From Geothrix oryzisoli (GTDB taxonomy: Bacteria; Acidobacteriota; Holophagae; Holophagales; Holophagaceae): a stretch of 64,000 nucleotides of DNA. The stretch's first letter is position 1. The number at the start of each line of letters is the position of its first letter. The stretch lies in NCBI RefSeq assembly GCF_022808865.1, contig NZ_JAKZLB010000004.1:124001-188000 (forward strand), given 5' to 3'. This document shows, piece by piece, positions 32,418 through 41,218 of this stretch. The position numbers were made by a program, and so were the translations under genes. The notes beneath the pieces were generated by a model, which ran no database searches, was not told the DNA's origin, and saw only the letters and a program-made list of their open reading frames with translations.

Positions 32418-33182
32418 CTACCCCTTCTGGATGAACGGGCGGAACAGCTCGCTCGGCAGCGGGATGAAGCTGGTGGTGTTGTGCTCGCTGGAGATCTCCA
32501 CCATGGTCTGGAGGAACCGCAGCTGGAGCGAGATCGGCTGCTCCGCCATCATGGCGGCGGCCTGCACCATCTTCTCCGCGGCCTGGAATTCGCCCTCGGC
32601 GTTGACGACCTTGGCGCGCCGCTCCCGCTCCGCCTCGGCCTGCTTGGCCATGGCCCGTTTCATGCCGTCGGGCAGCACGACGTCGCGCACCTCCACGGTG
32701 CTCACCTTCACGCCCCAGGGCGCGGTCTGGCGGTCGATGATCTCCTGCAGCTGGACATTGATCTTCTCGCGATGGGCGAGGAGCTCATCCAGCTCCGACT
32801 GGCCCAGCACCTTGCGCAGGGTGGTCTGGGCAATGAGGGAAGACGCCTTGAGGAAGTTCTCCACCTTCACCACCGCGGCTTCCGGATCCACGACGCGGAA
32901 ATAGACCACGGCATCGACGGTCGCCGGAACGTTGTCGCGGGTCATGACCTCCTGCTTCGGCACGTCGATGGTCACCACCCGGAGGTCCATCCGCACCATG
33001 CGGTCGATGAAGGGGATCAGGAAGATCAGGCCCGGCCCCTTGGCGCCCTTGAGCTTGCCCCAGCGGAAGATCACGCCCCGCTCGTATTCGCGCAGGATGC
33101 GGGCGGCCTGGGGCAGGACGATCAGGCCCAGCACCACCAGCACGACCACCCAGGGGCCCAGGTACAGCACGTAGTCGTTCAT
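32418..33182 (-). CDS. Slipin/stomatin-type SPFH membrane protein
   Basis: 254 residues. One N-terminal membrane span (YLGPWVVVLVVLGLIVLP) is followed by the SPFH/Band 7 domain: LREYERGVIFRWGKLKG, PGLIFLIPFIDRMVRMDLR and VTIDVPKQEVMTRDNVPATV are textbook slipin motifs. The C-terminal helix contains KQAEAERERRAKVVNAEGE. It assembles membrane microdomain oligomers. It overlaps nfeD by 4 bp in ATGA; the NfeD-slipin pairing is conserved across bacteria and archaea. Confidence 0.94.
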   Translation of the reverse strand: MNDYVLYLGPWVVVLVVLGLIVLPQAARILREYERGVIFRWGKLKGAKGPGLIFLIPFIDRMVRMDLRVVTIDVPKQEVMTRDNVPATVDAVVYFRVVDPEAAVVKVENFLKASSLIAQTTLRKVLGQSELDELLAHREKINVQLQEIIDRQTAPWGVKVSTVEVRDVVLPDGMKRAMAKQAEAERERRAKVVNAEGEFQAAEKMVQAAAMMAEQPISLQLRFLQTMVEISSEHNTTSFIPLPSELFRPFIQKG

Positions 33183-34540
33183 GGTTCCTCCTCCTTGGAA
33201 GTCCCTGCCGGTTGCACGGTCAAGGTCAAGCCGTTCCGGGCGACGATCTCGACGATCTGGCCCGCCGCGATGGGCACGGCGCTGACGGCATCCCAGTACT
33301 CGCCCTCGATGAACACCTTGCCGCCGGTGGCATGGATCGGCACCACGGCCGGGACGGTCCGGCCCAGCATCGTCTCGGCGCCCGCCCGGGCCGGGAGCCG
33401 CTGGGCGCGGAGGCCCGCGCCCGCCACGAAGATGAAGAACAGGGCCGTCACGATGGTGGCGGGCAGCATCCACAGCAGCGACAGGCGCAGGAAGGGCTCG
33501 CTCCGGTCGAACAGCATGAACAGCCCGAGGAAGAAGGCCACCACGCCGCCTCCCGTGAGCACGCCGTGGGTCGGCGCGAACGCGTCGATGGTGAACAGCA
33601 GGAGCGCCACCGCGATCAGCGCCAGGCCGGTGATGTTCATCGGCAGGACGGAGGCGAGATAGAGCAGGAGGAGGAGCGCGATCACGCCCGCCACGCCCGG
33701 CAGGATGGCCCCGGGGCTGGTCAGCTCCCCGATGATCCCGTACACCACGACCAGCATCAGGATCAGCATCACCTGCGGATGCGCGATGGTCTGGAACGCC
33801 TGCTCCCGCACCGACATCGGGAGCACGACCGTGGTGGCCCCCGCGGTCGCCAGCCGCCGGCCGCCCACCTCCCGGCCGTCGAGCCGCTTCAGCAGGTCCG
33901 GCAGGTCCTCGGCGATCAGGTCGACCACCTTCAGCTCCAGGGCCTTGTCGGCGGGGATGGCGGCGCTCTCGCGCACCGAGGCCCGGGCCCACTCCATGTT
34001 GCGGTGGCGCTTGATGGCGATGGCCTCGAGGTAGCTGGCGGCGAAGTTCTCCAGCTTCTGCTTCATCACCTCGTCCTGCTTCTCGCCCCCGGCGCCGAGC
34101 CCGACTGGATGCGCCGCGCCGATGCTGGTGGAGGGGGCCATCGCCGCCACATCGGCGGCCAGGGTGATGAAGCAGCCCGCGCTGCCGGCCCAGGCGCCCT
34201 GCGGCGACACGAACACGACCGTGGGCACGGGCGAGCGCAGGAAACTCTGGATGATCTCCCGGGTGGAGTCGAGAAGCCCCCCGGGCGTATCCAGCTCGAT
34301 GACGAGGCACTCGGCCTGCCGTCCCGCCGCCTCGCCGAGGGCCCGCGCCAGGTAGCTGGCCGTTGCCGGACCGATGGTCCCCTGCACCCGGGCCACGCAG
34401 ACCCGCCGCTCCCCGACCCCGGCCGGCCCGGCCGGCCAGGCCACCAGGGCCACCAGGACCGCGAGGACGAACTGACGGACCGCGCACCTCAGCTTCGCCC
34501 AAGGCACGACCGGCCGGACCCTTCCGCGACCTGCTCGCAT
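33179..34540 (-). CDS. nfeD: NfeD long form: membrane serine protease (ClpP-like) with OB-fold tail
   Basis: 453 residues from the ATG at 34540, with GAGG 5 nt upstream. A signal/anchor (FVLAVLVALVAWPAG) precedes a ClpP-class periplasmic protease domain: IELDTPGGLLDSTREI, VSPQGAWAGSAGCFITLAAD (catalytic Ser region) and MAPSTSIGAAHPV. Four to five membrane spans follow (about 250-390), then a soluble OB-fold NfeD domain (VFIEGEYWDAVS). It works with the downstream-encoded slipin, probably cleaving slipin or membrane proteins. Confidence 0.93.
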   Translation of the reverse strand: MRAGRGRVRPVVPWAKLRCAVRQFVLAVLVALVAWPAGPAGVGERRVCVARVQGTIGPATASYLARALGEAAGRQAECLVIELDTPGGLLDSTREIIQSFLRSPVPTVVFVSPQGAWAGSAGCFITLAADVAAMAPSTSIGAAHPVGLGAGGEKQDEVMKQKLENFAASYLEAIAIKRHRNMEWARASVRESAAIPADKALELKVVDLIAEDLPDLLKRLDGREVGGRRLATAGATTVVLPMSVREQAFQTIAHPQVMLILMLVVVYGIIGELTSPGAILPGVAGVIALLLLLYLASVLPMNITGLALIAVALLLFTIDAFAPTHGVLTGGGVVAFFLGLFMLFDRSEPFLRLSLLWMLPATIVTALFFIFVAGAGLRAQRLPARAGAETMLGRTVPAVVPIHATGGKVFIEGEYWDAVSAVPIAAGQIVEIVARNGLTLTVQPAGTSKEEEP

Positions 34541-34625
34541 GGAGACCTCGCGGGGACGGCACCATTCTACCAGGGGGGTCCCCTCCCTTTGGCCCCGGCC
34601 CGGCCGGATGCGGGAGAATGCCGTC

Positions 34626-35498
34626 ATGCGCTATGACGAACCCCTCTTCCGCCCGCCCAGCGAGGCGGCTTCCTTCATCCTCCAGGCCACCCTCGGGTGT
34701 TCGTGGAATGCCTGCACCTACTGCGCCATGTACCGGGACAAGCGCTACCGGGTACGGCCTCTCGGGGAGGTCCTGGCCGACATCGCCGAGGCCGGCGTCC
34801 GGTTCGCGGAGCAGGTGCGGCACGTCTTCGTGGCCGACGGAGATCCCCTGGGCATGGACCTCGGGATGTGGGAGCCCATCCTGCTCGCCCTGGCCTCCGC
34901 CTTCCCCCGGCTCCGGCGCGTCAGCACCTACGCCACGGCGCGCAACCTGCTGGAGAAATCGCCCCACGAACTGGAGCGCCTCCGGCGACTGGGGCTCTCG
35001 CTGCTCTACATCGGCCCGGAGTCGGGCGATGATGTGACCCTCCAGCGCCTCGCCAAGGGCGCCACGGCCGCCGAACATGCCGAAGCGGCGCGCAAGGCCC
35101 GGGAGGCCGGCATGGACCAATCGCTGATCTTCCTGCTCGGCGCGGGCGGCCGCGAGCGCAGCGAAGCGCATGCCCGAGCCTCGGGACGCCTGGCCACCGC
35201 CATGGACCCGCGGTTCCTCTCCACGCTGACCCTGACCGTGGTGCCCGGCACCCCCATCGCCACACTGGAGGAGCAGGGCCGCTTCGACCTCCCGGATGTC
35301 CGGGGCCTGCTCACCGAGCTGCGCTGGTTCGTGGAGGAGGCCCACCCCAGCGGCGCCATCTTCCGCTCCAACCATGCTTCGAACTACCTGCCCATCGGCG
35401 GGCGCCTGCCCCGCGACCGGGAGGCCATCCTCGCCGCCATCGACGCCGCCCTGGAAGGCCAGGTCCCGCTCCGGCCCGAGTGGGCGCGGGGACTCTGA
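34626..35498 (+). CDS. Radical SAM protein with CX4CX2C cluster motif
   Basis: 290 residues. The cluster cysteines are Cys25, Cys30 and Cys33 in GCSWNACTYCAMYRDKRYR (CX4CX2C rather than the common CX3CX2C), a spacing seen in the small radical SAM family with the LGCSxNxCxYCxMY signature. GPESGDDVTLQRLAKGA is the SAM-binding region. The substrate is not known. There is no Shine-Dalgarno sequence; GAGAAT ends 6 nt before the ATG. Divergent from nfeD. Confidence 0.85.
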   Translation: MRYDEPLFRPPSEAASFILQATLGCSWNACTYCAMYRDKRYRVRPLGEVLADIAEAGVRFAEQVRHVFVADGDPLGMDLGMWEPILLALASAFPRLRRVSTYATARNLLEKSPHELERLRRLGLSLLYIGPESGDDVTLQRLAKGATAAEHAEAARKAREAGMDQSLIFLLGAGGRERSEAHARASGRLATAMDPRFLSTLTLTVVPGTPIATLEEQGRFDLPDVRGLLTELRWFVEEAHPSGAIFRSNHASNYLPIGGRLPRDREAILAAIDAALEGQVPLRPEWARGL

Positions 35499-35501
35499 TC
35501 C

Positions 35502-35645
35502 CTATTTCCGCCGCGCCGCGGGACAGCCGCCGGAGCTGCAGTGGGAACAGGCGTTCCCCGCCTTCAGGTCCTGGTAGGCGCCCCGCAGGAAGTAGAAGGC
35601 CGACCAGCTGACGGCGGATGCGACGAGGAGGATCTGCAGACTCAT
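35502..35645 (-). CDS. FeoB-associated Cys-rich membrane protein
   Basis: 47 residues from the ATG at 35645 with GAGGTG 4 nt upstream. One membrane span (LQILLVASAVSWSAFYFL) is followed by a short tail with CSHCSSGGCPA. It lies 7 bp after feoB on the same strand. Small Cys-rich partners in this position are known and are thought to help FeoB assembly or sense iron or redox state. Confidence 0.85.
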   Translation of the reverse strand: MSLQILLVASAVSWSAFYFLRGAYQDLKAGNACSHCSSGGCPAARRK

Positions 35646-35652
35646 GGCCACC

Positions 35653-37824
35653 TCACGCGAAACCGAGGGCCCGGCCGGCGACCACGGTGATCCAGGCCAG
35701 GCCCCAGCCCAGGGCCAGGCCATAGGCGATGGTGAAGCCCGCCCAGCCCCAGCTGCCGGCCTCGCGGCGGATCATGGCGATGGTGCCCAGGCAGGGCGTG
35801 TAGATCAGGGTGAAGACCATGAAGGCCAGGGCCGTGAGGGGACTCAGGCCCGAGTTGTCGCGCAGCGCCACCTGGAGGGGACTGAGGCGCTCGCCCACCT
35901 TGGGTTCATCACTGGCCTGGTGGATGACGGCCATGGTGGAGACCACGATCTCCTTGGCGACAAAGCCCGCAGTGAGGGCGATGACATCCTTCCACGCCTC
36001 CGGCCGCTTGTGGTCGGGATCGAGGATGGGCTGGAGGAGCGGCGAGGCCTTCTGCCCCAGCCGCGCGGCCAGGCTCGTGTTCACGATGCGGCTTTCATGC
36101 GCCAGCTCGAGGGCCTTCAGGCGGTCCTCCGTCTCCCCCGCGGAAAGGTTCAGGGCCTGCACGGCCTGGCGCTGGTCCTGGTACTGGGCCGTCCATTCGC
36201 GGTTGGCGATGCCGGGATAGCGCGACAGGAACCAGATCAGCGTGGCGCCCGCGAAGATCGTGGTGCCGGCACGGGTGAGGAAGACCGACCCCTTCTCCCA
36301 CATGTGGATGAGCGTGGCCTTCAGGACCGGCAGCCGATAGGGCGGCAGCTCCATCACAAAGGGAGAGCTGGGCCCGCTGAACAGGGCGCTGCGCAGCATG
36401 CGGCCCATGAGCACGGCCAGGCCCAGGCCCAGGAAATGCATGCCGATGATGGCGAGGGCGGCCTTGAAGGGCGTGAAGAAGGTTCCCGCGATGACGATGA
36501 AGACCTGGAGGCGCGCCGAGCAGCTCACCAGGGGGGTCACCAGGATGGTGATGAGCCGGTCCTGGGGGCTTTCGATGGTGCGGGCGGCCTGGATGGCGGG
36601 CACGTTGCAGCCGCTGCCCATGATGAGGGGGATGAAGCTCTTCCCGTGGAGCCCCATGACGTGCATGAGGCGGTCCATGATGAAGGCCGCCCGGGCCATG
36701 TAGCCCGTGTCCTCCAGGAAGGCGATGCAGCCCATGAGGATCATGATCACGGGCACGAAGACGATCACGGCGCTCACGCCGGGGATCACGCCGTCCACCA
36801 GCAGGCTGGTCAGCTCGCCCGCGGGCAGCCGGGCCCCGGCGAAGTCGGACAGGGCCTTGAACCCCTCGGCGATCCAGTCCTGGGGGATCTTCCCGATGAC
36901 GAAGGACAGCGAGTACACCAGGGCCAGGATGCCCAGGAAGATGGGGATGCCCAGCCACCGGTGCGTGAGCAGGGCGTCGAGGCGGGCCGTGGGCGTCTTC
37001 CGCTCATCCGCCGCCGAGGCCACCTCTTTCACCAGGCCGTGGGCGAAGCCGTAGCGGCGCTCGGCGATGAGGGTCGCGCCATCGGCACCCAGATGCGGTT
37101 CCAGGAAGGCGAAGCTCTTCGCCAGCTGCGCGCTGATGGCCTCGCTGGCATGGCTCTCGGCCACCCGGCGCTTGGCCTCGGCGCTGTTCTCCAGCAGCTG
37201 CAGGGCCAGCCAGCGGGGCGGCATGGCCGCCTCGAGCTTCTCGTCCCGGCAGATCTCCGTCTCGAGTTTGGCCAGTTCGCCTTCGATGTCGTGGCCGTAG
37301 TCCACCGTGATGCGCCGGCAGCGGTTGGACTCGCCCCGGGCCATGGCCGCCAGCAGGGTCTTGAGCTCGGGGATGCCCTGTTCGCGGTTGCCCACGGTGG
37401 GGATGACCGGGCCGCCCAGCAGGGTCTCCAGGGCCGCCACGTCGATGTGGATCCCGCGGTTCTCGGCGTCGTCCACCATGTTGAGGACGAAGGCGACAGG
37501 CTTGCCGAGCTCCAGCAGCTGAGTGCTGAGGTAGAGGTTGCGCTCCAGGTTCGAGGCATCGAGCACGTTCAGGACCAGCTCCACCTCGGGCGAGGCCAGG
37601 AACTGGGCGGCCACGCGTTCATCCGCGCTGCGGGCGGCCAGGGAGTAGGTGCCGGGGAGGTCCACCACTTCCAGGGTCAGGCCGTCCTGCTCGAAGGAGC
37701 CGCTGCGCCGCTCCACCGTGACGCCGGGCCAGTTGCCCACATGGTGGCGGGCCCCGGTGAGGGCATTGAACAGGGTGGTCTTCCCGCAGTTCGGGTTGCC
37801 CGCCAGGGCGATGGTGAGGGACAT
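35653..37824 (-). CDS. feoB: Ferrous iron transporter FeoB
   Basis: 723 residues. The N-terminal G domain has G1 GNPNCGKTT (9-17), G2 around NWPGVTVE, G3 DLPGTYSL and G4-like NMVD. The membrane part carries the two Gate motifs; GSGCNVPAI is clear in the first. It moves Fe(II) across the inner membrane, controlled by GTP. It overlaps feoA by one base, and the Cys-rich partner follows. Slightly shorter than E. coli FeoB (773). Confidence 0.96.
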   Translation of the reverse strand: MSLTIALAGNPNCGKTTLFNALTGARHHVGNWPGVTVERRSGSFEQDGLTLEVVDLPGTYSLAARSADERVAAQFLASPEVELVLNVLDASNLERNLYLSTQLLELGKPVAFVLNMVDDAENRGIHIDVAALETLLGGPVIPTVGNREQGIPELKTLLAAMARGESNRCRRITVDYGHDIEGELAKLETEICRDEKLEAAMPPRWLALQLLENSAEAKRRVAESHASEAISAQLAKSFAFLEPHLGADGATLIAERRYGFAHGLVKEVASAADERKTPTARLDALLTHRWLGIPIFLGILALVYSLSFVIGKIPQDWIAEGFKALSDFAGARLPAGELTSLLVDGVIPGVSAVIVFVPVIMILMGCIAFLEDTGYMARAAFIMDRLMHVMGLHGKSFIPLIMGSGCNVPAIQAARTIESPQDRLITILVTPLVSCSARLQVFIVIAGTFFTPFKAALAIIGMHFLGLGLAVLMGRMLRSALFSGPSSPFVMELPPYRLPVLKATLIHMWEKGSVFLTRAGTTIFAGATLIWFLSRYPGIANREWTAQYQDQRQAVQALNLSAGETEDRLKALELAHESRIVNTSLAARLGQKASPLLQPILDPDHKRPEAWKDVIALTAGFVAKEIVVSTMAVIHQASDEPKVGERLSPLQVALRDNSGLSPLTALAFMVFTLIYTPCLGTIAMIRREAGSWGWAGFTIAYGLALGWGLAWITVVAGRALGFA

Positions 37825-38069
37825 CAGGCCACCCGGTGCACGAGGATGCAGGCGCTCTCGTCCCGCCGCAGCGACAGGTGGTAGCCCTTGATCACGAGTT
37901 CCATGGGATCACCCAGGGGCGCCAGCTTCTCCACCCGCAGGCGCACCCCGCGGATGAAGCCCATCTCCAGCAGACGCTGACGGATGGGCCCCTGCGCCTG
38001 CACCTGGACCACCTCCCCCTGATCCCCCGGCTGGAGGTCGCTCAGAGGAATTGGTAGATTTTGAGTCAT
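37824..38069 (-). CDS. feoA: FeoA, SH3-like cytoplasmic partner of FeoB
   Basis: 81 residues. PIPLSDLQPGDQGEVVQV and QRLLEMGFIRGVRLRVEKLA are the canonical FeoA motifs, and VIKGYHLSLRRDES closes the SH3-like barrel. It is required for FeoB-mediated iron uptake and is translationally coupled to feoB. GGAGTTGAG lies upstream of the ATG. Confidence 0.94.
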   Translation of the reverse strand: MTQNLPIPLSDLQPGDQGEVVQVQAQGPIRQRLLEMGFIRGVRLRVEKLAPLGDPMELVIKGYHLSLRRDESACILVHRVA

Positions 38070-38086
38070 AGTCTCAACTCCGTGAT

Positions 38087-38105
38087 CCAGTCTAGCCCAA
38101 CCTCA
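38087..38105 (-). promoter_or_regulatory. Possible metalloregulator (DtxR/IdeR-like) operator upstream of feoA
   Basis: On the minus strand, TGAGGTTGGGCTAGACTGG fits the DtxR/IdeR consensus (TTAGGTTAGSCTAACCTAA) at about 13 of 19 positions, 18 bp before the feoA start. No Fur-type AT-rich box is visible. Weak evidence. Confidence 0.25.
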
Positions 38106-38145
38106 GGGTGCTACAAGGTCCAAGTCAAAGGATGTGATCTCCGTC

Positions 38146-38158
38146 TAAACTGGACGAA
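38146..38158 (+). promoter_or_regulatory. -10-like element next to the pgsA start (possible leaderless promoter)
   Basis: TAAACT (38146-38151) ends 7 nt before the ATG at 38159, and no Shine-Dalgarno sequence is present. No clear -35. Confidence 0.4.
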
Positions 38159-38731
38159 ATGATCACCACCAGCCCACTGACCCTGCCCAACGCGCTGACC
38201 TTGCTGCGGATCCTCGCGATCCCCTTTTTCGCCATCGCGGTCTGGTACGGGCACCACTGGCAGGCCTTCATCCTGTTCGCCGCCGCCGGGTTCACGGACC
38301 TGCTCGATGGCTTCATCGCCCGCACCTTCAACCAGGGCTCGGCGCTGGGCGCCGTGCTGGATCCGGCGGCGGACAAGCTCCTGATGACCACGGCCTTCGT
38401 CCTCCTGGCCTGGCGCACCCAGGGCATGACGGCCCCCATCCCCGTCTGGGTGGCGATCCTGGCCATCACGCGGGACCTGGTGATCTCCTTCTACGCCTTC
38501 GCCTCGGTGGACCGTCTCAGCGACAGCAAGTTCCATCCGAGCCTCCTGGGCAAGGTGAGCACGGCGGCCCAGCTCGTCGCCGTGTCCCTGGGCCTGATGT
38601 TCAACGGGCTGGGCTACCGGCGCTGGATGGACCCCTTCCTGCCCGAGATGTACTGGGTGGTGGCCGCGCTCGTGCTGGCCTCGGGCATCCACTACTTCGT
38701 CCGGGCGACGCGGGCCCCGGCCGCCTGCTAG
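38159..38731 (+). CDS. pgsA: CDP-alcohol phosphatidyltransferase (PgsA-like)
   Basis: 190 residues, typical of PgsA. The CDP-alcohol signature DG-x2-AR-x8-G-x3-D-x3-D is visible as DLLDGFIARTFNQGSALGAV followed by LDPAADK. About five to six membrane spans. The start LTLPNALTLLRILAIPFFA is characteristic of PgsA, which joins CDP-diacylglycerol and glycerol-3-phosphate in phosphatidylglycerol synthesis. Another headgroup (for instance inositol or a cardiolipin-type product) cannot be excluded. Confidence 0.88.
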   Translation: MITTSPLTLPNALTLLRILAIPFFAIAVWYGHHWQAFILFAAAGFTDLLDGFIARTFNQGSALGAVLDPAADKLLMTTAFVLLAWRTQGMTAPIPVWVAILAITRDLVISFYAFASVDRLSDSKFHPSLLGKVSTAAQLVAVSLGLMFNGLGYRRWMDPFLPEMYWVVAALVLASGIHYFVRATRAPAAC

Positions 38732-38770
38732 ACTGACGGTTCCGCGTCGGGAGACGCCGAAGGAGCCGCC

Positions 38771-39784
38771 ATGAGAAAGCCCGCCCCGAAGGGGCCGCGC
38801 ACTGCGCCCGCCACCCGCAAGCCTGCCGCCGGCCGCCCAGCAGCCGGGACGCCCCGGACCTCGGCGCCAGCCCGTCCGGGCGCAGGTCCGGCCCGGCCAG
38901 CCTCGGCTTCCCGTCCGCCCGCCGCCCGCCCGTCCTCGGGTCCTGCTGCCCGCTCGGCTTCGGGCGCCTCCGCCCGGCGGCCGGCCATCGACAAGTCCCG
39001 CCCCGCGGCCAAGCCGGCGCCGCGCCCGGCCGCGGCACCCCGCTCCGGCGGCGCCCCGCCCCGCCCGCCCCAGGCAGGACAGGACCGCCTCCAGAAGATC
39101 CTCGCCGCCGCGGGCATCGACAGCCGCCGGGCCTGCGAGCAGATCATCCTCGACGGCCGCGTGCAGGTGAACGGGAAGACCGTCACCGAGCTGGGCACCC
39201 GGGCCGACCCGCGCCGGGACGAGATCACCGTGGACCTGATCCCCATCCAGCGGGAGGCGCCGGTCTACATCCTCATGAACAAGCCCAAGGGCTACGTCAC
39301 CACGGTGAAGGACGACCAGGGCCGGCCCACGGTCATGGCCCTGCTCAAGGGCGTGCCGGGCCGCCTCTACCCGGTGGGCCGCCTCGACTTCAACTCCGAG
39401 GGCCTGCTGCTCATGACCAATGACGGCGCCCTGGCCCAGGTGCTGATGGGCCCCGAGCACGAGATCCCCAAGGTCTATCTGGTGAAGGTCCACCGCAATC
39501 CGCGTCCCGAGCTGCTGAAGGAATTCCAGGAGGGCTTCCTCCTCAGCGGGCGCCGCCTGAAGCCCTGCCACATCGAGGTCGCCGAGAAGGGTGACAACCC
39601 CTGGCTGAAGGTGACGCTCACCGAAGGCAAGAACCAGCAGATCCGCCGCATGTTCGCGGCCGTGGGCCACCCCGTGAGCAAGCTGCGCCGCGTGCAGTTC
39701 GGGCCCCTGTCGGACCCGCTGCTGAAGCCCGGCGCCTGGCGCTTCCTGCACCCGCAGGAGATCGCGGCGATCAAGAGCCTGTAG
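38771..39784 (+). CDS. rRNA pseudouridine synthase (RsuA/RluB/RluF type) with long basic N-terminal tail
   Basis: 337 residues. The first 100 residues are a low-complexity Pro/Ala/Arg/Lys tail, probably disordered and RNA-binding. An S4 domain follows (RLQKILAAAGIDSRRACEQI), then the catalytic domain with the conserved Asp in GRLDFNSEGLLLMTNDG and KNQQIRRMFAAVGHPV. It isomerises a uridine in rRNA; RluB (23S) is the closest match in length without the tail, but RsuA or RluE are possible. GGAG lies about 6 nt before the ATG. 39 bp downstream of pgsA. Confidence 0.9.
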   Translation: MRKPAPKGPRTAPATRKPAAGRPAAGTPRTSAPARPGAGPARPASASRPPAARPSSGPAARSASGASARRPAIDKSRPAAKPAPRPAAAPRSGGAPPRPPQAGQDRLQKILAAAGIDSRRACEQIILDGRVQVNGKTVTELGTRADPRRDEITVDLIPIQREAPVYILMNKPKGYVTTVKDDQGRPTVMALLKGVPGRLYPVGRLDFNSEGLLLMTNDGALAQVLMGPEHEIPKVYLVKVHRNPRPELLKEFQEGFLLSGRRLKPCHIEVAEKGDNPWLKVTLTEGKNQQIRRMFAAVGHPVSKLRRVQFGPLSDPLLKPGAWRFLHPQEIAAIKSL

Positions 39785-39791
39785 GTCTCCG

Positions 39792-40583
39792 CTACAGCAG
39801 CGACGAGATCGCCCCGCCATCCACCGCCAGGGTGCTGCCGGTGATGTAGGAGGCCCCGGGGCTCGCGAGGAAGGCCACCACTTCGCCGAACTCCCGGGGC
39901 TCGCCGTACCGGCCCACGGGGATGCGGGTGCCCTGCTCGGCGAGGATGTCCTCCGCGGAGCGGCCGCTGGCCTTGGCGGCCTCGCCATCCAGGAACCGCA
40001 CCCGGTCCGTGTAGATGCGTCCCGGCGCCACGCAGTTGACGGTGATGCCGTCCTTGGCCACCTGCCCCGCGAGGGTCTTGGCCATGGCCGTCACCGCGGC
40101 CCGCAGCGAGTTGGACAGCACCAGCGCCGGGATGGGCTGCTTGACGGCGCTGGAGGTGACGAAGAGGATCCGGCCCCAGCTCCGCTCCCGCATGCCGGGC
40201 ACCACGGACCGCGCCAGGCGGACCGCGGGCATGAGCAGGCTGTCGAAGGCCCCCTGCCAGGCGGCATCATCGAAAGCCATGAAGGGCCCCGGCTGGGGCC
40301 CGCCGGTGTTGGAGACCAGCACGTCCACGCGGTTGTAGGCGGCCAGGGTGGCCTCCACCAGCCGTTGGATGTCCTCGGCGCGGCCCAGGTCGGCGGCGAT
40401 CGGCAGGACGGCGCGGCCGGTGGCCCGGCGGATCTCCTCCGCCGCCTTCTCCACTGCGGCCTGGTCCCGGCTGCAGATGGCGAGGTCGCAGCCCGCCCGC
40501 GCCAGAGCCTCGGCCGACGCACGGCCCAGCCCCCGGCTGGCCGCGGTCACGAGCGCCACCTTGCCTTCCAGTTCCTGAGCCAT
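39792..40583 (-). CDS. SDR-family oxidoreductase lacking the catalytic Tyr/Lys
   Basis: 263 residues from the ATG at 40583, with AGGAGG 6 nt upstream. A clear Rossmann fold: TAASRGLGRASAEALA binds the dinucleotide, and NTGGPQPG replaces the usual NNAG. The catalytic Ser is present in VTSSAVKQ, but the YxxxK motif reads SNSLR (Ser and Arg in place of Tyr and Lys). The C-terminal YITGSTLAVDGG is typical. The substrate is unknown. Such atypical members may have altered chemistry or act as binding proteins. Confidence 0.85.
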   Translation of the reverse strand: MAQELEGKVALVTAASRGLGRASAEALARAGCDLAICSRDQAAVEKAAEEIRRATGRAVLPIAADLGRAEDIQRLVEATLAAYNRVDVLVSNTGGPQPGPFMAFDDAAWQGAFDSLLMPAVRLARSVVPGMRERSWGRILFVTSSAVKQPIPALVLSNSLRAAVTAMAKTLAGQVAKDGITVNCVAPGRIYTDRVRFLDGEAAKASGRSAEDILAEQGTRIPVGRYGEPREFGEVVAFLASPGASYITGSTLAVDGGAISSLL

Positions 40584-40676
40584 GGGCATCCTCCTGCTGG
40601 GCATTGTGGCACCAAGGGCGCCGGCCGGAACGCCACACCCCCGTGCGGGGGGTGAAGCCAGGCGGAGGCCCGGGGC

Positions 40677-41120
40677 TCAGGCCAGGTGCAGGCTCCGCAC
40701 GGCCAGCAGGATCTCCCGGAGGAAGGACACCAGCGCCGCCACGAAGGCCGCCATGGCCAGGATGAACAGGGAGGCGACCACCCCGGCCACATTGGCCTTC
40801 AGCACCGCGCCCAGGAACACCGTGGCGATGCTGACGCAGACCAGCAGCGCCGCGATGGTGCCGGTCGTGATGGCGAGGTTGATGAACTGCCGCCGGCGGG
40901 CCAGCGTGTGCATCTCGTCATGGATGGCCGGGATCCGGGCTTCCGTCGCGCCTTCCAGCAGGTCCTTCAGGGCCCTGGCACGGTCCACGATCCGCGCCAG
41001 GCGGTTGGACAGCACGCCCAGGATGGTCCCGATGGAGGTGAGCAGGAAGACCGGCGCCACCGAGAGCTGGATGACATGCGAGATGTCATAGATGGTCTGG
41101 TCGGAGACAGGTGCGGGCAT
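40677..41120 (-). CDS. DUF2721 family membrane protein
   Basis: 147 residues. The sequence HVIQLSVAPVFLLTSIGTIL followed by GVLSNRLARIVDRARAL is the signature of DUF2721. Three membrane spans: about 16-36, 85-105 and 112-135. A conserved Arg-rich cytoplasmic loop lies between the first two. Function unknown. A palindromic repeat (41129-41217) fills the gap to ribA upstream. Confidence 0.82.
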   Translation of the reverse strand: MPAPVSDQTIYDISHVIQLSVAPVFLLTSIGTILGVLSNRLARIVDRARALKDLLEGATEARIPAIHDEMHTLARRRQFINLAITTGTIAALLVCVSIATVFLGAVLKANVAGVVASLFILAMAAFVAALVSFLREILLAVRSLHLA

Positions 41121-41128
41121 GGCTCTAT

Positions 41129-41217
41129 AGCTATCAGCTATCAGCTCTCCGCTGTCAGCTAAAAAATGCGGCCGGGCCCTTCTTGAGCCGAAAGCTGACA
41201 GCCGATGGCTGACAGCT
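41129..41217. repeat. REP-like palindromic repeat, copy 1
   Basis: About 89 bp. Left arm AGCTATCAGCTATCAGCTC and GCTGTCAGC, right arm GCTGACAGCCGATGGCTGAC (inverted complement), separated by an unrelated GC-rich centre ending in CTTGAGCC. It begins 1 bp past the ribA stop codon. Shares both arms and CTTGAGCCG with copy 2 at 44104. Confidence 0.75.
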
Positions 41218-41218
41218 T

